From Nocardia suismassiliense (GTDB lineage: Bacteria > Actinomycetota > Actinomycetes > Mycobacteriales > Mycobacteriaceae): 64,000 nucleotides of DNA. Within the stretch, counting starts at the first letter, position 1. Each line of letters starts with the position of its first letter. Of the stretch, positions 24,866 to 33,386 are shown piece after piece. Below the pieces are notes generated by a model. The model was not told where the DNA came from and made no database searches. It saw nothing but the letters and a program-made list of their open reading frames with translations. The translations under genes were made by a program, and so were the position numbers. The stretch spans positions 3,420,802 through 3,484,801 of the forward strand of contig NZ_LT985361.1 in NCBI RefSeq assembly GCF_900269665.1, given 5' to 3'.

Positions 24866-26890
24866 ATGTACCGGCAGATTGCGCGCGAAAAGTGGTCGCT
24901 ACTCCACAGATCCGAGGTGGGTCAGGCCATGGCCGTGCTGGGCAACGCCAGCACGGTCGGCTTGGTCGCCGAACTGCTCGCCGCCGACGAGGCGGCGGTG
25001 CGCACGGCCGTGCGCCAGCTTGCCGCGGGCTCGTCCGGGCGGGCGCTGTTCGATCTCGACATCGGTGACCGCATTTTGCGCGACACCCCGGCGGAGGTGC
25101 GCCGGGAACTGCATCGCCGTGCCGCGAAGCTTTTGCACGACAAAGGATTTCCGGCGGCGGCCGTGGCCGACCACTTGGTCGCGGCCGGTGCCACCGGGCA
25201 TCCGTGGGCGGCGGGAGTGCTGCTCATCGCCGCTGCGGAGGCGTTGGCGAACGACCAGATCGACCGCGCGGTGCAGCGACTGGAGTTGGCCTATCGGGTG
25301 ACTCGGGACGCGGCCGAGCGCGCCACGATCGCGATCCGGCTGGTGCGCGCCGAGTGGCGGCTCAGCCCGTCGAATCGGACGCGCAACTACACCCGGGTGC
25401 GCGCGGCCATCCGTGCGGGCCGGGTGCCGATGGCCGGACTGCCCGCCGCCGTCATGTTCCTGCTCTGGCACGGGCAGTCGCAGTACGCCGATCAGGCCCT
25501 CGGACAACTGGATTGCAGCAGGCTCGACGAGGCGGCGCCGAAGGTCGACTTCCTGTGCGCCTGGCTGCGGGCCACACATCCGCCGCACGCGCAACGTCAC
25601 CCGCGGTTGCTCGCGGCCCAGGCCCGGCGACGTCCGGCGGTCGCGGCGCGACCGTCACCGCACCTGCTCGGCGCGCAGTTGCTCACCGGACTGTTCGACG
25701 GGTGTACGCCGGAGGAAACCGTCACCCGCGCCCAGCGTTTGCTCACCTGTCATCGGCTCGCCGCCAGCACCGTGGAAACCCTTGCGGCAGCTGTGCATTG
25801 CCTGATCTACACCGACCGGCTGGACACCGCGACGGCCTGGTGTGACTCGCTGCTGGCCGAGGCCGAGGCGCGGCGGGCACCGACCTGGCAGTCGATCTTC
25901 GCCGGCCTGCGCGCGGAAACGATGCTGCGCAAAGGGAATGCGCGGGCCGCGACCGACGACGCCATGCTCGCGCTGAACGTGGTCCCCGCCGAACACCTCG
26001 GGGTCTGGATCGGCATCCCGATCGCGGCGCTCATTCGCGCGCACACCCTGGCGGGCAGGCATGACGACGCCGCGGCGCAGCTGCGCAGACCGGTGCCCCG
26101 GGCCCTTTTCGAGTCGCGGTTCGGCCTGCTCTACCTGCATGCCCAGGGTCACCATCAGCTTGCCGTCGGCCAGGCCGACGAGGCGCTGCGCACCTTCCGC
26201 CGCTGCGGCCACCTGATGCGGCGCTGGCAGATGGACTTTCCCTGGCTGGTGCCGTGGCGCAACGACATCGCCGCCGCGCACCTCGCGCTGGGCGAACACC
26301 GGCACGCCCGCGCCGTCGCGAACCGCCATCTCGATCTGCTCGGTGCCGCGGGCCAGCACCGCACCGGCGGGGTATCGCTGCGCCTGCTCGCCGTGGCCGC
26401 GGACCGCTACCAGCGGGTCCGCCTGCTCCGGGACGCCGCCGCGATCGCCCGCTCCGGCGGCTGCGACCTCGAATTGGCTACGGTGCTAGGCGAACTCGGC
26501 GCCGCACACCGCGCCGTCGGCGACCACGACAAGTCCCGCACGCTGATCCGCGAGGCCACCCGGCTCGCCGACTCCTGCGGTGCTGACCCGCTGCTGCACG
26601 ACCTGCGCGGCGACCGCCCGCAGCGCACCGCGCCTATTGCCCGATTACGCAAGCACGCCCATGGTCTCGACGCCCTCAGCCCCGCCGAACGCCGTGTCGC
26701 CGAACTCGCCGCGCACGGTAAACGCAACCGCGACATCGCCGCCGCCCTCGACATCACCACCAGCACCGTCGAACAACACCTCACCCGCGTCTACCGCAAA
26801 CTGGACGTCGCCCGCCGCACCGAACTGACCTTCGTGCTCGGCGCGGGCCGGCGACCGGCCACCGGCTCGTCGGTCCCCGTCACCGGATAG
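24866..26890 (+). CDS. LuxR family regulator with TPR-like N-terminus, no ATPase
   Basis: Encodes 674 aa. The last 70 residues are a GerE/LuxR helix-turn-helix (LSPAERRVAELAAHGKRNRD, then DITTSTVEQHLTRVYRKL). The preceding 550 residues are alanine/leucine-rich helical repeats resembling the TPR part of LAL (MalT-like) regulators (DTATAWCDSLLAEAEARRAP, ARAATDDAMLALNVVP). The STAND ATPase that normally begins LAL proteins is absent: no Walker A glycine loop is found, and the protein starts directly with a short region resembling the end of that module. It follows the KAS III pair by 227 bp on the same strand and may control that set. Confidence 0.85.
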   Translation: MYRQIAREKWSLLHRSEVGQAMAVLGNASTVGLVAELLAADEAAVRTAVRQLAAGSSGRALFDLDIGDRILRDTPAEVRRELHRRAAKLLHDKGFPAAAVADHLVAAGATGHPWAAGVLLIAAAEALANDQIDRAVQRLELAYRVTRDAAERATIAIRLVRAEWRLSPSNRTRNYTRVRAAIRAGRVPMAGLPAAVMFLLWHGQSQYADQALGQLDCSRLDEAAPKVDFLCAWLRATHPPHAQRHPRLLAAQARRRPAVAARPSPHLLGAQLLTGLFDGCTPEETVTRAQRLLTCHRLAASTVETLAAAVHCLIYTDRLDTATAWCDSLLAEAEARRAPTWQSIFAGLRAETMLRKGNARAATDDAMLALNVVPAEHLGVWIGIPIAALIRAHTLAGRHDDAAAQLRRPVPRALFESRFGLLYLHAQGHHQLAVGQADEALRTFRRCGHLMRRWQMDFPWLVPWRNDIAAAHLALGEHRHARAVANRHLDLLGAAGQHRTGGVSLRLLAVAADRYQRVRLLRDAAAIARSGGCDLELATVLGELGAAHRAVGDHDKSRTLIREATRLADSCGADPLLHDLRGDRPQRTAPIARLRKHAHGLDALSPAERRVAELAAHGKRNRDIAAALDITTSTVEQHLTRVYRKLDVARRTELTFVLGAGRRPATGSSVPVTG

Positions 26891-27055
26891 GTGCGCCGCT
26901 GATCTTGCGTCCCTCGCGCACTTCTGGCAGTTTCGGTAATTGTCTCGGTGCGTAGCTCGACGTGAGTCACCCTCGCCCCTCGTGCGCACGCGGCGAGGCA
27001 GGCCGGTGACAGCGATCGGTTCTGTCGGCGGATTCGATCGAATGGTGAGGACACC

Positions 27056-27985
27056 ATGGACTCTGCACTCATCTCCGTGGGCTTGCCGGTGGTTTTGATA
27101 ATCATCATGTTCGGGCTCGGGCTTTCCCTCACCGTCGAGGACTTCACCCGAATCGCCAAGAGCCCCAAAGCCGCCGCCATCGCGCTGGTGTGCCAGCTGC
27201 TGGTGTTGCCGATCGCCGCGTTCGGTCTGGTCAAACTGTTCGATCTGGCGCCATTGCTCGCGGTCGGCGTCATGCTGCTCGCGGCGTCGCCGGGTGGCAC
27301 CGCGGCGAACCTGTTCAGTCACCTGTTCCACGGAGACGTCGCGCTCAATGTGTCTCTCACGGCGGTCAATTCGATCATCGCGGTGGTCACCGTCCCGCTG
27401 GTCACCAACTTCGCCATCGACCACTTCGACCCCGGCGAGTCGGGCACGGTCGGTTTGCAGTTCGGCAAGGTCGTCCAGGTCTTCTCGATCGTATTGATCC
27501 CGGTCGTGCTCGGCATGCTGGTGCGCAGGCTCTCGCCGCACTTCGCCCATCGCATGGATCGGCCGGTGCGCATCGGTTCCGCGCTCACCCTGACCCTCGT
27601 CATCCTGGCGACCATCGTCGACCAGCGCGCCGACATCGTCCCCTATGTGCAAGCCGTCGGGATCCCGATGATCCTGTTCTGCTTCATCAATCTGACCGTG
27701 GGCTACACCGTCCCCCGGCTCCTCGGTGTGCAAGGCCGCCAGGCGATCTCGAGCTCGATGGAGGTCGGCATCCACAACGGCGTCATCGCCATCACCATCG
27801 CCGTCAGCGTGCTCGGCAGCATCGAAATGGCGATCCCCGCAGCCGTTTACGGCGTCGCCATCTTCCCGATCGCGACCGCCTTCGGTTGGCTCGTCACACG
27901 GCGCCGGTCACCCGAAACCCCGGCCGAATCCAGCCCAGCAGTAGGGGATTCCGATGCGGCGCTCGGGGATTCTTCCGCACGCTGA
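27056..27985 (+). CDS. Bile acid:sodium symporter (BASS) family transporter
   Basis: Encodes 309 aa with about nine to ten hydrophobic helices. The pattern FGLGLSLTVEDFTRIAKSPK near residue 20 and LLAASPGGTAANLFSHLFHGDV near residue 78 are BASS signature regions; the second corresponds to the crossing-helix sodium site. SSSMEVGIHNGVIAITIAVS in the last third is the matching second repeat. It should be an inner-membrane sodium-coupled organic-anion importer; the substrate is unknown. It converges with the PAS-ANTAR gene, 3 bp apart. Confidence 0.88.
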   Translation: MDSALISVGLPVVLIIIMFGLGLSLTVEDFTRIAKSPKAAAIALVCQLLVLPIAAFGLVKLFDLAPLLAVGVMLLAASPGGTAANLFSHLFHGDVALNVSLTAVNSIIAVVTVPLVTNFAIDHFDPGESGTVGLQFGKVVQVFSIVLIPVVLGMLVRRLSPHFAHRMDRPVRIGSALTLTLVILATIVDQRADIVPYVQAVGIPMILFCFINLTVGYTVPRLLGVQGRQAISSSMEVGIHNGVIAITIAVSVLGSIEMAIPAAVYGVAIFPIATAFGWLVTRRRSPETPAESSPAVGDSDAALGDSSAR

Positions 27986-27988
27986 TCG

Positions 27989-28738
27989 TCAGCGATGACG
28001 GGTGGACGTTTCGTGCGCCTGCGTGTGCACAGTCAGTAGGAGGCGGTCGAAGGTGGTGCGTTGGGGGAGGGGGCCGCCGCCCATCGCGGTGATCGCGGTG
28101 ACGAGCAGTTCTGCCAGTTGGCGCAGCTTGGTGTTGGTTTCCTGGGAGCGCCATTGCAGGACGCGGAAGGCCTGTTCGGCGTTGATGCCGTACACGAGCA
28201 TCAGTGCGCCCTTTGCTTGTTCGATCACCTCGCGGGCCTTGATGAGGTCGGGCAGCAGCTCCTCGGCGAATTCCCGCCGTCCCTGTTCGACGGAGTCGCT
28301 CACATCGACGTAATACCCGGTGGTACCGACCACCGCGCCGTCCTCGTCGAGCAGCCGGTCACCGACCACGATCACCGAATGCACCTCGCCCGCAGTGTCG
28401 ATGATCCGGTGTTTACTACAGAACGGCTGGCCGGTACCGATCGCCTCGGCCAGCGTGGCGGCGACCTGCGCCCGATCCTCCGGATGTTCGTGCGAGAGCA
28501 CCAATTCGGTCGTCAACACCACCGCCCCGGGCTCGTACCCATGCATCACCGCCACTTCGTCCGACCACTCCCACCGCTGGTCCGCAAACCAAAAGCGAAA
28601 GCTGCCAACACTTTGCGGCCGACCCGCAACCCGCCCGAGCGCATCCGCACACTCCCGACCGCCCTGCCCGAACTCCGTCACAACGCCAACTATCGAAGCG
28701 AACCACCCCCTGCCGCGAGGGTCCAAGGTCACCAACAA
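27989..28738 (-). CDS. PAS and ANTAR domain protein
   Basis: Up to 249 aa; the true start may be the GTG at 28681 or later because the first 45 residues are not conserved-looking. Residues 45-150 form a PAS/PAC fold (FRFWFADQRWEWSDEVAVMH, HRIIDTAGEVHSVIVVGDRLL). Residues 165-225 form an ANTAR RNA-binding domain (REVIEQAKGALMLVYGINAEQAF with the conserved AKG.LM...G...EAF core). ANTAR proteins act by antitermination at two-hexaloop RNA hairpins. It is the last gene of a hydrolase-MerR-PAS/ANTAR run. RNA targets are not evident here. Confidence 0.88.
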   Translation of the reverse strand: MLVTLDPRGRGWFASIVGVVTEFGQGGRECADALGRVAGRPQSVGSFRFWFADQRWEWSDEVAVMHGYEPGAVVLTTELVLSHEHPEDRAQVAATLAEAIGTGQPFCSKHRIIDTAGEVHSVIVVGDRLLDEDGAVVGTTGYYVDVSDSVEQGRREFAEELLPDLIKAREVIEQAKGALMLVYGINAEQAFRVLQWRSQETNTKLRQLAELLVTAITAMGGGPLPQRTTFDRLLLTVHTQAHETSTRHR

Positions 28739-28754
28739 CCGTTGGCGCGGTGCG

Positions 28755-29528
28755 TCATCGCGGCGGGTCTACCCGTTCGAGCTTCGTCCAGCCCGTCCAA
28801 CCGCGCTCGCGCAGTAGCTCGATCAGGCGGTGGGCGGGTGGGGCCGTGTCTAGGGCAAGGGTGTCCAGGAGGGTGGCCAGGGCGGGGTCGATGTTGCCGC
28901 CGATGTATTCGTCGCCGTGCTGGTCGGCTAGTTGGGTGAGGTAGGTGGATATTTTGTCGACCAGGTGGATGAGGATTGGGTCGTTGTCGGTGTGGTCGAG
29001 GGCCTGGCTGAGGGTCAGGTAGAAGTCGATCAGTGGGGCATCGGCGAGTTGGGTTTGTTTGCGGGCCATCAACTCTGGGATTCGGTCGGGGGAGTGGGCG
29101 GATAGGGGGATCCAGCCGTCTCGTTCGACCTCGATTATGCGTTCGTCGACACCGAGTGCCCGGAGGTGGTCGAGAAAGTCGACTACCTCCGGCGGTAGAG
29201 CCAGGCTTTCTCCGGCGGTGAGGCGGGCGATGCGGTGTCGGTGTTGTTGGCGCAACTCGATTTCCGCTTGTAGGCGCTTATCTATCTCCGCGACTGCTGC
29301 TGCGAATTCTTGTTCGCCTGCCTGGAGTAGTTCTCGGACGCGCGCCAGCGGAACGCCGGCCTCGGCGAGGGTTCGGATCTTGATCAGGTCGACTACGGCG
29401 GCGGCGTCGTAGCTGCGATAGCCGGAGTGGTCCCGTGCCGGTTCCGGCAGTAGCCCTTTGGCGTGGTAATGGCGGACCGCGCGCACCGTTACGCCGGCGT
29501 AAGACGCGAGCTTGCCGATGGTGAGCAT
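28755..29528 (-). CDS. MerR family transcriptional regulator
   Basis: Encodes 257 aa beginning MLTIGKLASYAGVTVRAVRH, the usual MerR helix-turn-helix, followed by GYRSYDAAAVVDLIKIRTLAEAGVPL. A long helix (residues 75-115) provides dimerisation. The C-terminal 130 residues are helical (DPILIHLVDKISTYLTQLAD) without a cysteine cluster, so a drug or organic ligand is more likely than a metal. The gene starts 18 bp after the alpha/beta hydrolase gene, so both are probably driven from the promoter near 30411-30425. Confidence 0.9.
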   Translation of the reverse strand: MLTIGKLASYAGVTVRAVRHYHAKGLLPEPARDHSGYRSYDAAAVVDLIKIRTLAEAGVPLARVRELLQAGEQEFAAAVAEIDKRLQAEIELRQQHRHRIARLTAGESLALPPEVVDFLDHLRALGVDERIIEVERDGWIPLSAHSPDRIPELMARKQTQLADAPLIDFYLTLSQALDHTDNDPILIHLVDKISTYLTQLADQHGDEYIGGNIDPALATLLDTLALDTAPPAHRLIELLRERGWTGWTKLERVDPPR

Positions 29529-29546
29529 CGGACCAGTCTTCCTGAA

Positions 29547-30392
29547 TTACGAAGCCGGTCGAGCGGCGGGAGTATGGGCAGTCCGGATGATGTGGGCGAC
29601 GTCCTGCGCGTGCGTGACTACCAGTCCGTGGGTGGCGTCGAGCTCGGAGATGGCAATATCCGGTCGCTCCCGGACGAGCCGGTCCATACCCGCTCGCCAG
29701 AGCCGATTGTGCCGCGGTACCCGCCCTTCGCTGCTGTCGCCGGCCATCGCGGTCGCCATGATCAGGTGGATGGGGCGGTCGATCTTGCGGTAGAGGTCCA
29801 AGATTCCGGCCCCGACCACATCGATCTCGAGGTCTATTCCGGATCGGATCACATCCAGTTCGAGATTGAGGTCGAGGATTTGCTGGGCGGTGAGCAATAC
29901 CTGATGCGGGGTCCCCTTGATGGTCTCCTGCCGAGTCGCCACGTATTCCCACAGTGCGCGGAATTCCGGCAGGTCGGCCTGGGTGATGAACGGTGCGGGC
30001 AGCGGATTCGCTCCGTCGATGATGATGAGCCCGCCGACGGTGCCGGGATATTCGGCGGCGTAATGCAGGATGAGGTCCGCGCCGTACGAGTGGCCCGCGA
30101 GCGAGGGGGCGGTGGGCAGGTCCAGGCGTCCTATTGCTGCCATCACGGCCGCGAAGTCGCCGAGGAATGTGTCGAAGGAGTACCGGACCGCGGGCGAGGA
30201 ATAGCCGTGGCCCCGCAGGTCGAAGGTGAAGACGTCGAAGTCGCGCCGCAACAGTTCGACGAGTTCGCATAGTTCGGCCTGGGTCGAGGTGAGACCAGGG
30301 CACAGCACCAGCGGCCGACCTTCGCCGCCCCGGGTCACCGGAATGGTGACACTGTCGTGGCGGACGGTGAATTGTTCGGTTTTCGTAATCAT
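29547..30392 (-). CDS. Alpha/beta hydrolase
   Basis: Encodes 281 aa if started at ATG 30392 (MITKTEQFTVRHD); in-frame ATGs at 30401 and 30431 are alternatives, and the latter would lie inside the operator dyad. Motifs: oxyanion strand GRPLVLCPGLTS, VFTFDLRGHGYS, nucleophile Ser in LAGHSYGADLI, acid region MATAMAG, and base His in ATHGLVV. This is typical of MerR-linked hydrolases in actinomycetes that act on small esters or lactones. Its MerR partner follows 18 bp downstream. Confidence 0.85.
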   Translation of the reverse strand: MITKTEQFTVRHDSVTIPVTRGGEGRPLVLCPGLTSTQAELCELVELLRRDFDVFTFDLRGHGYSSPAVRYSFDTFLGDFAAVMAAIGRLDLPTAPSLAGHSYGADLILHYAAEYPGTVGGLIIIDGANPLPAPFITQADLPEFRALWEYVATRQETIKGTPHQVLLTAQQILDLNLELDVIRSGIDLEIDVVGAGILDLYRKIDRPIHLIMATAMAGDSSEGRVPRHNRLWRAGMDRLVRERPDIAISELDATHGLVVTHAQDVAHIIRTAHTPAARPAS

Positions 30393-30410
30393 GCCGACCA
30401 TGGTGGATGG

Positions 30411-30425
30411 TTGACCCTGGGTCAA
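30411..30425. promoter_or_regulatory. Palindrome TTGACCC-T-GGGTCAA, putative MerR operator
   Basis: A perfect 15-bp dyad lies 19 bp upstream of the hydrolase start and is preceded on the minus strand by another TTGACC, giving an arrangement of -35-like hexamer plus dyad as found in MerR-controlled promoters. A convincing -10 at 19 bp is not visible, so the exact promoter is unsure. Confidence 0.55.
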
Positions 30426-30443
30426 GGTCAAGCTGATTTCGGC

Positions 30444-33251
30444 TCAGGTTCCGGAACGCTCGGCAGGGCGGCGGGCCAGGGCGTGCAGGGTGCCGTCGGT
30501 GGTGAGAGCGAACAACCAGTCGCCGGTGACCGACATGGCCGAGGTGACCGCGCTGCCGAAGTTGTACTGGTTCACCAGCTTTCCGGTGGCGCGGTCGAGC
30601 GCGACCAGGCGCCCGTCCCAAGTGCCCGCGTAGACAACGGTTTCGGTGGTCAGTACGTGCATGGCGGGGGCGTTCGGCGCGGCGGTGCAGCCTGCGGCGA
30701 CGCGGGCGGGGTCGTCGAGTGGACCGGTGCCCGGTAGGTAGCCGACTCCGGTTTCCCACACCGGCTTAGCAGGATCAGGTGCCTGTGTGTCGAACGCGCG
30801 GACTTTGCCATCGATGGATGCGACATAGACCAGCTGCCCGCGAGTCGCCGGAGCGGTCACCGGAGGAGGTCCGGGTTCGCAAGCGCTGCCGGGGGTTTCG
30901 GCGTGCCAGAGTGCTCGTCCGTCGCGCGGGTGGTGGCCGGTCACGCCACCGGCCGTCATGGTGATCACCTGACGATCGTCGTCGGTGAGCGCGGGGGCGG
31001 AGTGGCTGAACAGTCCGCCCGCGGTGTCGACGGAGTAGCGCCGGGTACAGGTGGTCAGGTCCATCGCGATAAGGGTTTGGCTGGAGCCCGAGTGGAGGTA
31101 GGCCACCTTCGCGTCCTTGCCGCGCACCGCGGTGCTGTGGAACTCGCCCCACCCCGCCGGTGCGGTGAAGCCGCCGCGGAGCCGCTCCCCGGAAGTAGCG
31201 TCGCGGCAGACGATTTGGTCGTACTGCTGATACACCGCGACCGTGCGCTGCTCGGGCAGCTCGAAGACGCTCACCGGACCGCCGGCCCTACCGTAACGGC
31301 GCACGGTCTGACCGACGCGGTGCTCGTCATCGATCGTCTGCCACGCCACGGAACCGGTTTTCACGTCCAGCGCGTACACCCGGCCGACGCCGGTGGTCAG
31401 GTACACGCGACCACCTTGCACGGTCGGGAAGGACTCCGCATCGCCGTCCAGGTAGGTCCGCCACAGTTCGCGACCGGTATCGCGGTCGTAGGCCAGCACC
31501 TGGTGATACGGCGAGGCGAAGGCCTGGGACGTCACGACCACGGTGTCACCGACCACGGCGGCCCCATTGAGGTGGAACTGCTCGCCGGTATCGGCCGACC
31601 ACCGCTGGTCCAGCACGGCACCCGGGTCGCCGGCTGCGGCGGATCCGCCCGATTCGGCACCGCCCTGGCGAGGCCAGTCCGCTCCGGAAGCGGGCGCCGC
31701 CTGGTCCGCAACCCCGAAAGTTCCTTGTACGACAGGCCATGGCTGACCCGCGGTATCGATCGAAGTCACCTCGATCCGGTACTTTCCCGGTCGTAGATCC
31801 GGGATACTGTCATGTGCCGCAGTCCAATTGGCGCGCACGGATGGGCACGGCTCGGCCTGCCCGCCGGGTGGGGTATAGCAATTCACCCTGCCGGGCCGCG
31901 CATTGCTCGCGCCGAACCGCAGCTCCGCCCGCCACACCTCGCCGCCACCGTCGTCGCGCACCCGGACCTGCGCGTTCGCCGGAGTCCGTCCGGCGTCTTC
32001 GACATGGAGGTCCACCGGGACCGGCGCACCACCGCGCTGCACGCTGTCGGGCGCGGGACTCACCAGCGCCGTCCGGTCGCGCACGAAGAACTGCCGGTGC
32101 GTGCCGGACACATAGCCGACGTCCTCGTTCGCCGCCGTCGCGCGATCATCGGTGATGCCCGCGAAGTCCAACAGCTGGTAACCGGGCCGCGCACCGTCGA
32201 TGCCGTAGGTGGCGCCCATGTTGTTCACCTCCACCGAGCGGGCGAAGGCGCCGCGACGAAACTCGCTCTGCTGGTTGTGGCCTGCGGCGAACATTCGGAC
32301 GTCGTACCGGGCGAGCTCGTCCATGGTCGGCTGGATCGCTTCTCCCGCACCGTATTTGGTGAACAGTGACCGGTGGGCGAAGACGAATACCTGTTTACCG
32401 ACGGCATGGCGTTGCAAATCCTCACGCAGCCAGCGAAGTTGGGGTGCCAGCCCGGAGGTGTCGTAGTTGTTCTCCAACACCACGATATGACGGCCGTTGC
32501 GGTCGAAGCTGTACCACTCCGGCCCCATGTTGCGCCGGTAGACCTCCATGCTCGCGGCGTAACCGGTCGCGGTCCCGGTGCTGCCCGCGTCGTGATTGCC
32601 CATCACCGGATAGAACGGGCGGCCGAAGCGTCCTTTGGTCAAGCCGCTGCGCAGGATGTCGTAGCTGCCTTGGCGGCGTTCGGGAGCGGTGTAGTCGGTG
32701 ACGGTGAGGTCGCCGGTCGCGATGGCGACGGTGGCCTCCCGGTTGCGTGCCATCGCCTCGACCTGCCCGGTCCACTGGGCCCGCGTGGCAGCGGCGGAGG
32801 CGTCGCTGCGGTTGTCGGTTTCGCTGTCGGACAACATCATCCACGTCTCGCGTGGATCGGCCGCGTGCTTGTCGGGAACCAGGGCGAAGTCGATACCGTC
32901 CTGCCGGGGTGTGCCCTCGTCGAGCGCGCGGAAGTAGCGGGGGACCGAATCCTCGCGCAGTGCCGGGGTGTAGCCGTCCGGCGAGACGACCTGGACCAGA
33001 TCGGTTTCCCGGCGCTTCGGATCTATGCGCAGCCGGTAGTCACCGTCCTTGCCGGTCTTCGCCCAGACGGAGCCGTCGGTGACCGACACATCCGGCAAGC
33101 CCGGCTCGCCGCTGTCGCGAACACCATTGCCGTTCTGATCGTTGAAGACCGTGCCGCGCGCCTCGGTCGAGGCGTCTGCCGCCCCGTATGCCGGTCCCGT
33201 CGCGGTGATCATTGTGAGGATGATGAACAGACATAGCAGGCATTTCCGCAC
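30444..33251 (-). CDS. Secreted metallophosphoesterase fused to a PQQ-type beta-propeller
   Basis: Encodes 935 aa from GTG 33251, chosen because a signal peptide starts here (VRKCLLCLFIILTMITA, then GPAYG|A cleavage). An SdrD-B-like module follows (FNDQNGNGVRDSGEPGLPDV), then a calcineurin-like phosphoesterase core with LSDSETDN, ATGDLTV, VMGNHDAGS, FAHRSLF and AAGHNQQ, and a metallophosphoesterase C-terminal domain near residues 390-510. From residue 545 to the end there are PQQ-like blades (DRDTGRELWRTYLDG, DVKTGSVAWQT, DRATGKLVNQYNF). Two usual metal ligands deviate: DxH reads DSE and GHxH reads GHNQ. Probably an extracellular phosphodiesterase or a binding protein derived from one. Confidence 0.88.
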   Translation of the reverse strand: MRKCLLCLFIILTMITATGPAYGAADASTEARGTVFNDQNGNGVRDSGEPGLPDVSVTDGSVWAKTGKDGDYRLRIDPKRRETDLVQVVSPDGYTPALREDSVPRYFRALDEGTPRQDGIDFALVPDKHAADPRETWMMLSDSETDNRSDASAAATRAQWTGQVEAMARNREATVAIATGDLTVTDYTAPERRQGSYDILRSGLTKGRFGRPFYPVMGNHDAGSTGTATGYAASMEVYRRNMGPEWYSFDRNGRHIVVLENNYDTSGLAPQLRWLREDLQRHAVGKQVFVFAHRSLFTKYGAGEAIQPTMDELARYDVRMFAAGHNQQSEFRRGAFARSVEVNNMGATYGIDGARPGYQLLDFAGITDDRATAANEDVGYVSGTHRQFFVRDRTALVSPAPDSVQRGGAPVPVDLHVEDAGRTPANAQVRVRDDGGGEVWRAELRFGASNARPGRVNCYTPPGGQAEPCPSVRANWTAAHDSIPDLRPGKYRIEVTSIDTAGQPWPVVQGTFGVADQAAPASGADWPRQGGAESGGSAAAGDPGAVLDQRWSADTGEQFHLNGAAVVGDTVVVTSQAFASPYHQVLAYDRDTGRELWRTYLDGDAESFPTVQGGRVYLTTGVGRVYALDVKTGSVAWQTIDDEHRVGQTVRRYGRAGGPVSVFELPEQRTVAVYQQYDQIVCRDATSGERLRGGFTAPAGWGEFHSTAVRGKDAKVAYLHSGSSQTLIAMDLTTCTRRYSVDTAGGLFSHSAPALTDDDRQVITMTAGGVTGHHPRDGRALWHAETPGSACEPGPPPVTAPATRGQLVYVASIDGKVRAFDTQAPDPAKPVWETGVGYLPGTGPLDDPARVAAGCTAAPNAPAMHVLTTETVVYAGTWDGRLVALDRATGKLVNQYNFGSAVTSAMSVTGDWLFALTTDGTLHALARRPAERSGT

Positions 33252-33386
33252 GGAAATAACGCTAGGGGACCGGTGACGGCGATGCGGCCGTGTCTCGCTA
33301 CAGTTCGCCCGCTGTACCGCCGATGTTCCCTTCGCGCTGTAGGCAGCGAACAGCCGCCGAGTACGTGCGAGGCAGACTGTTCGGTA

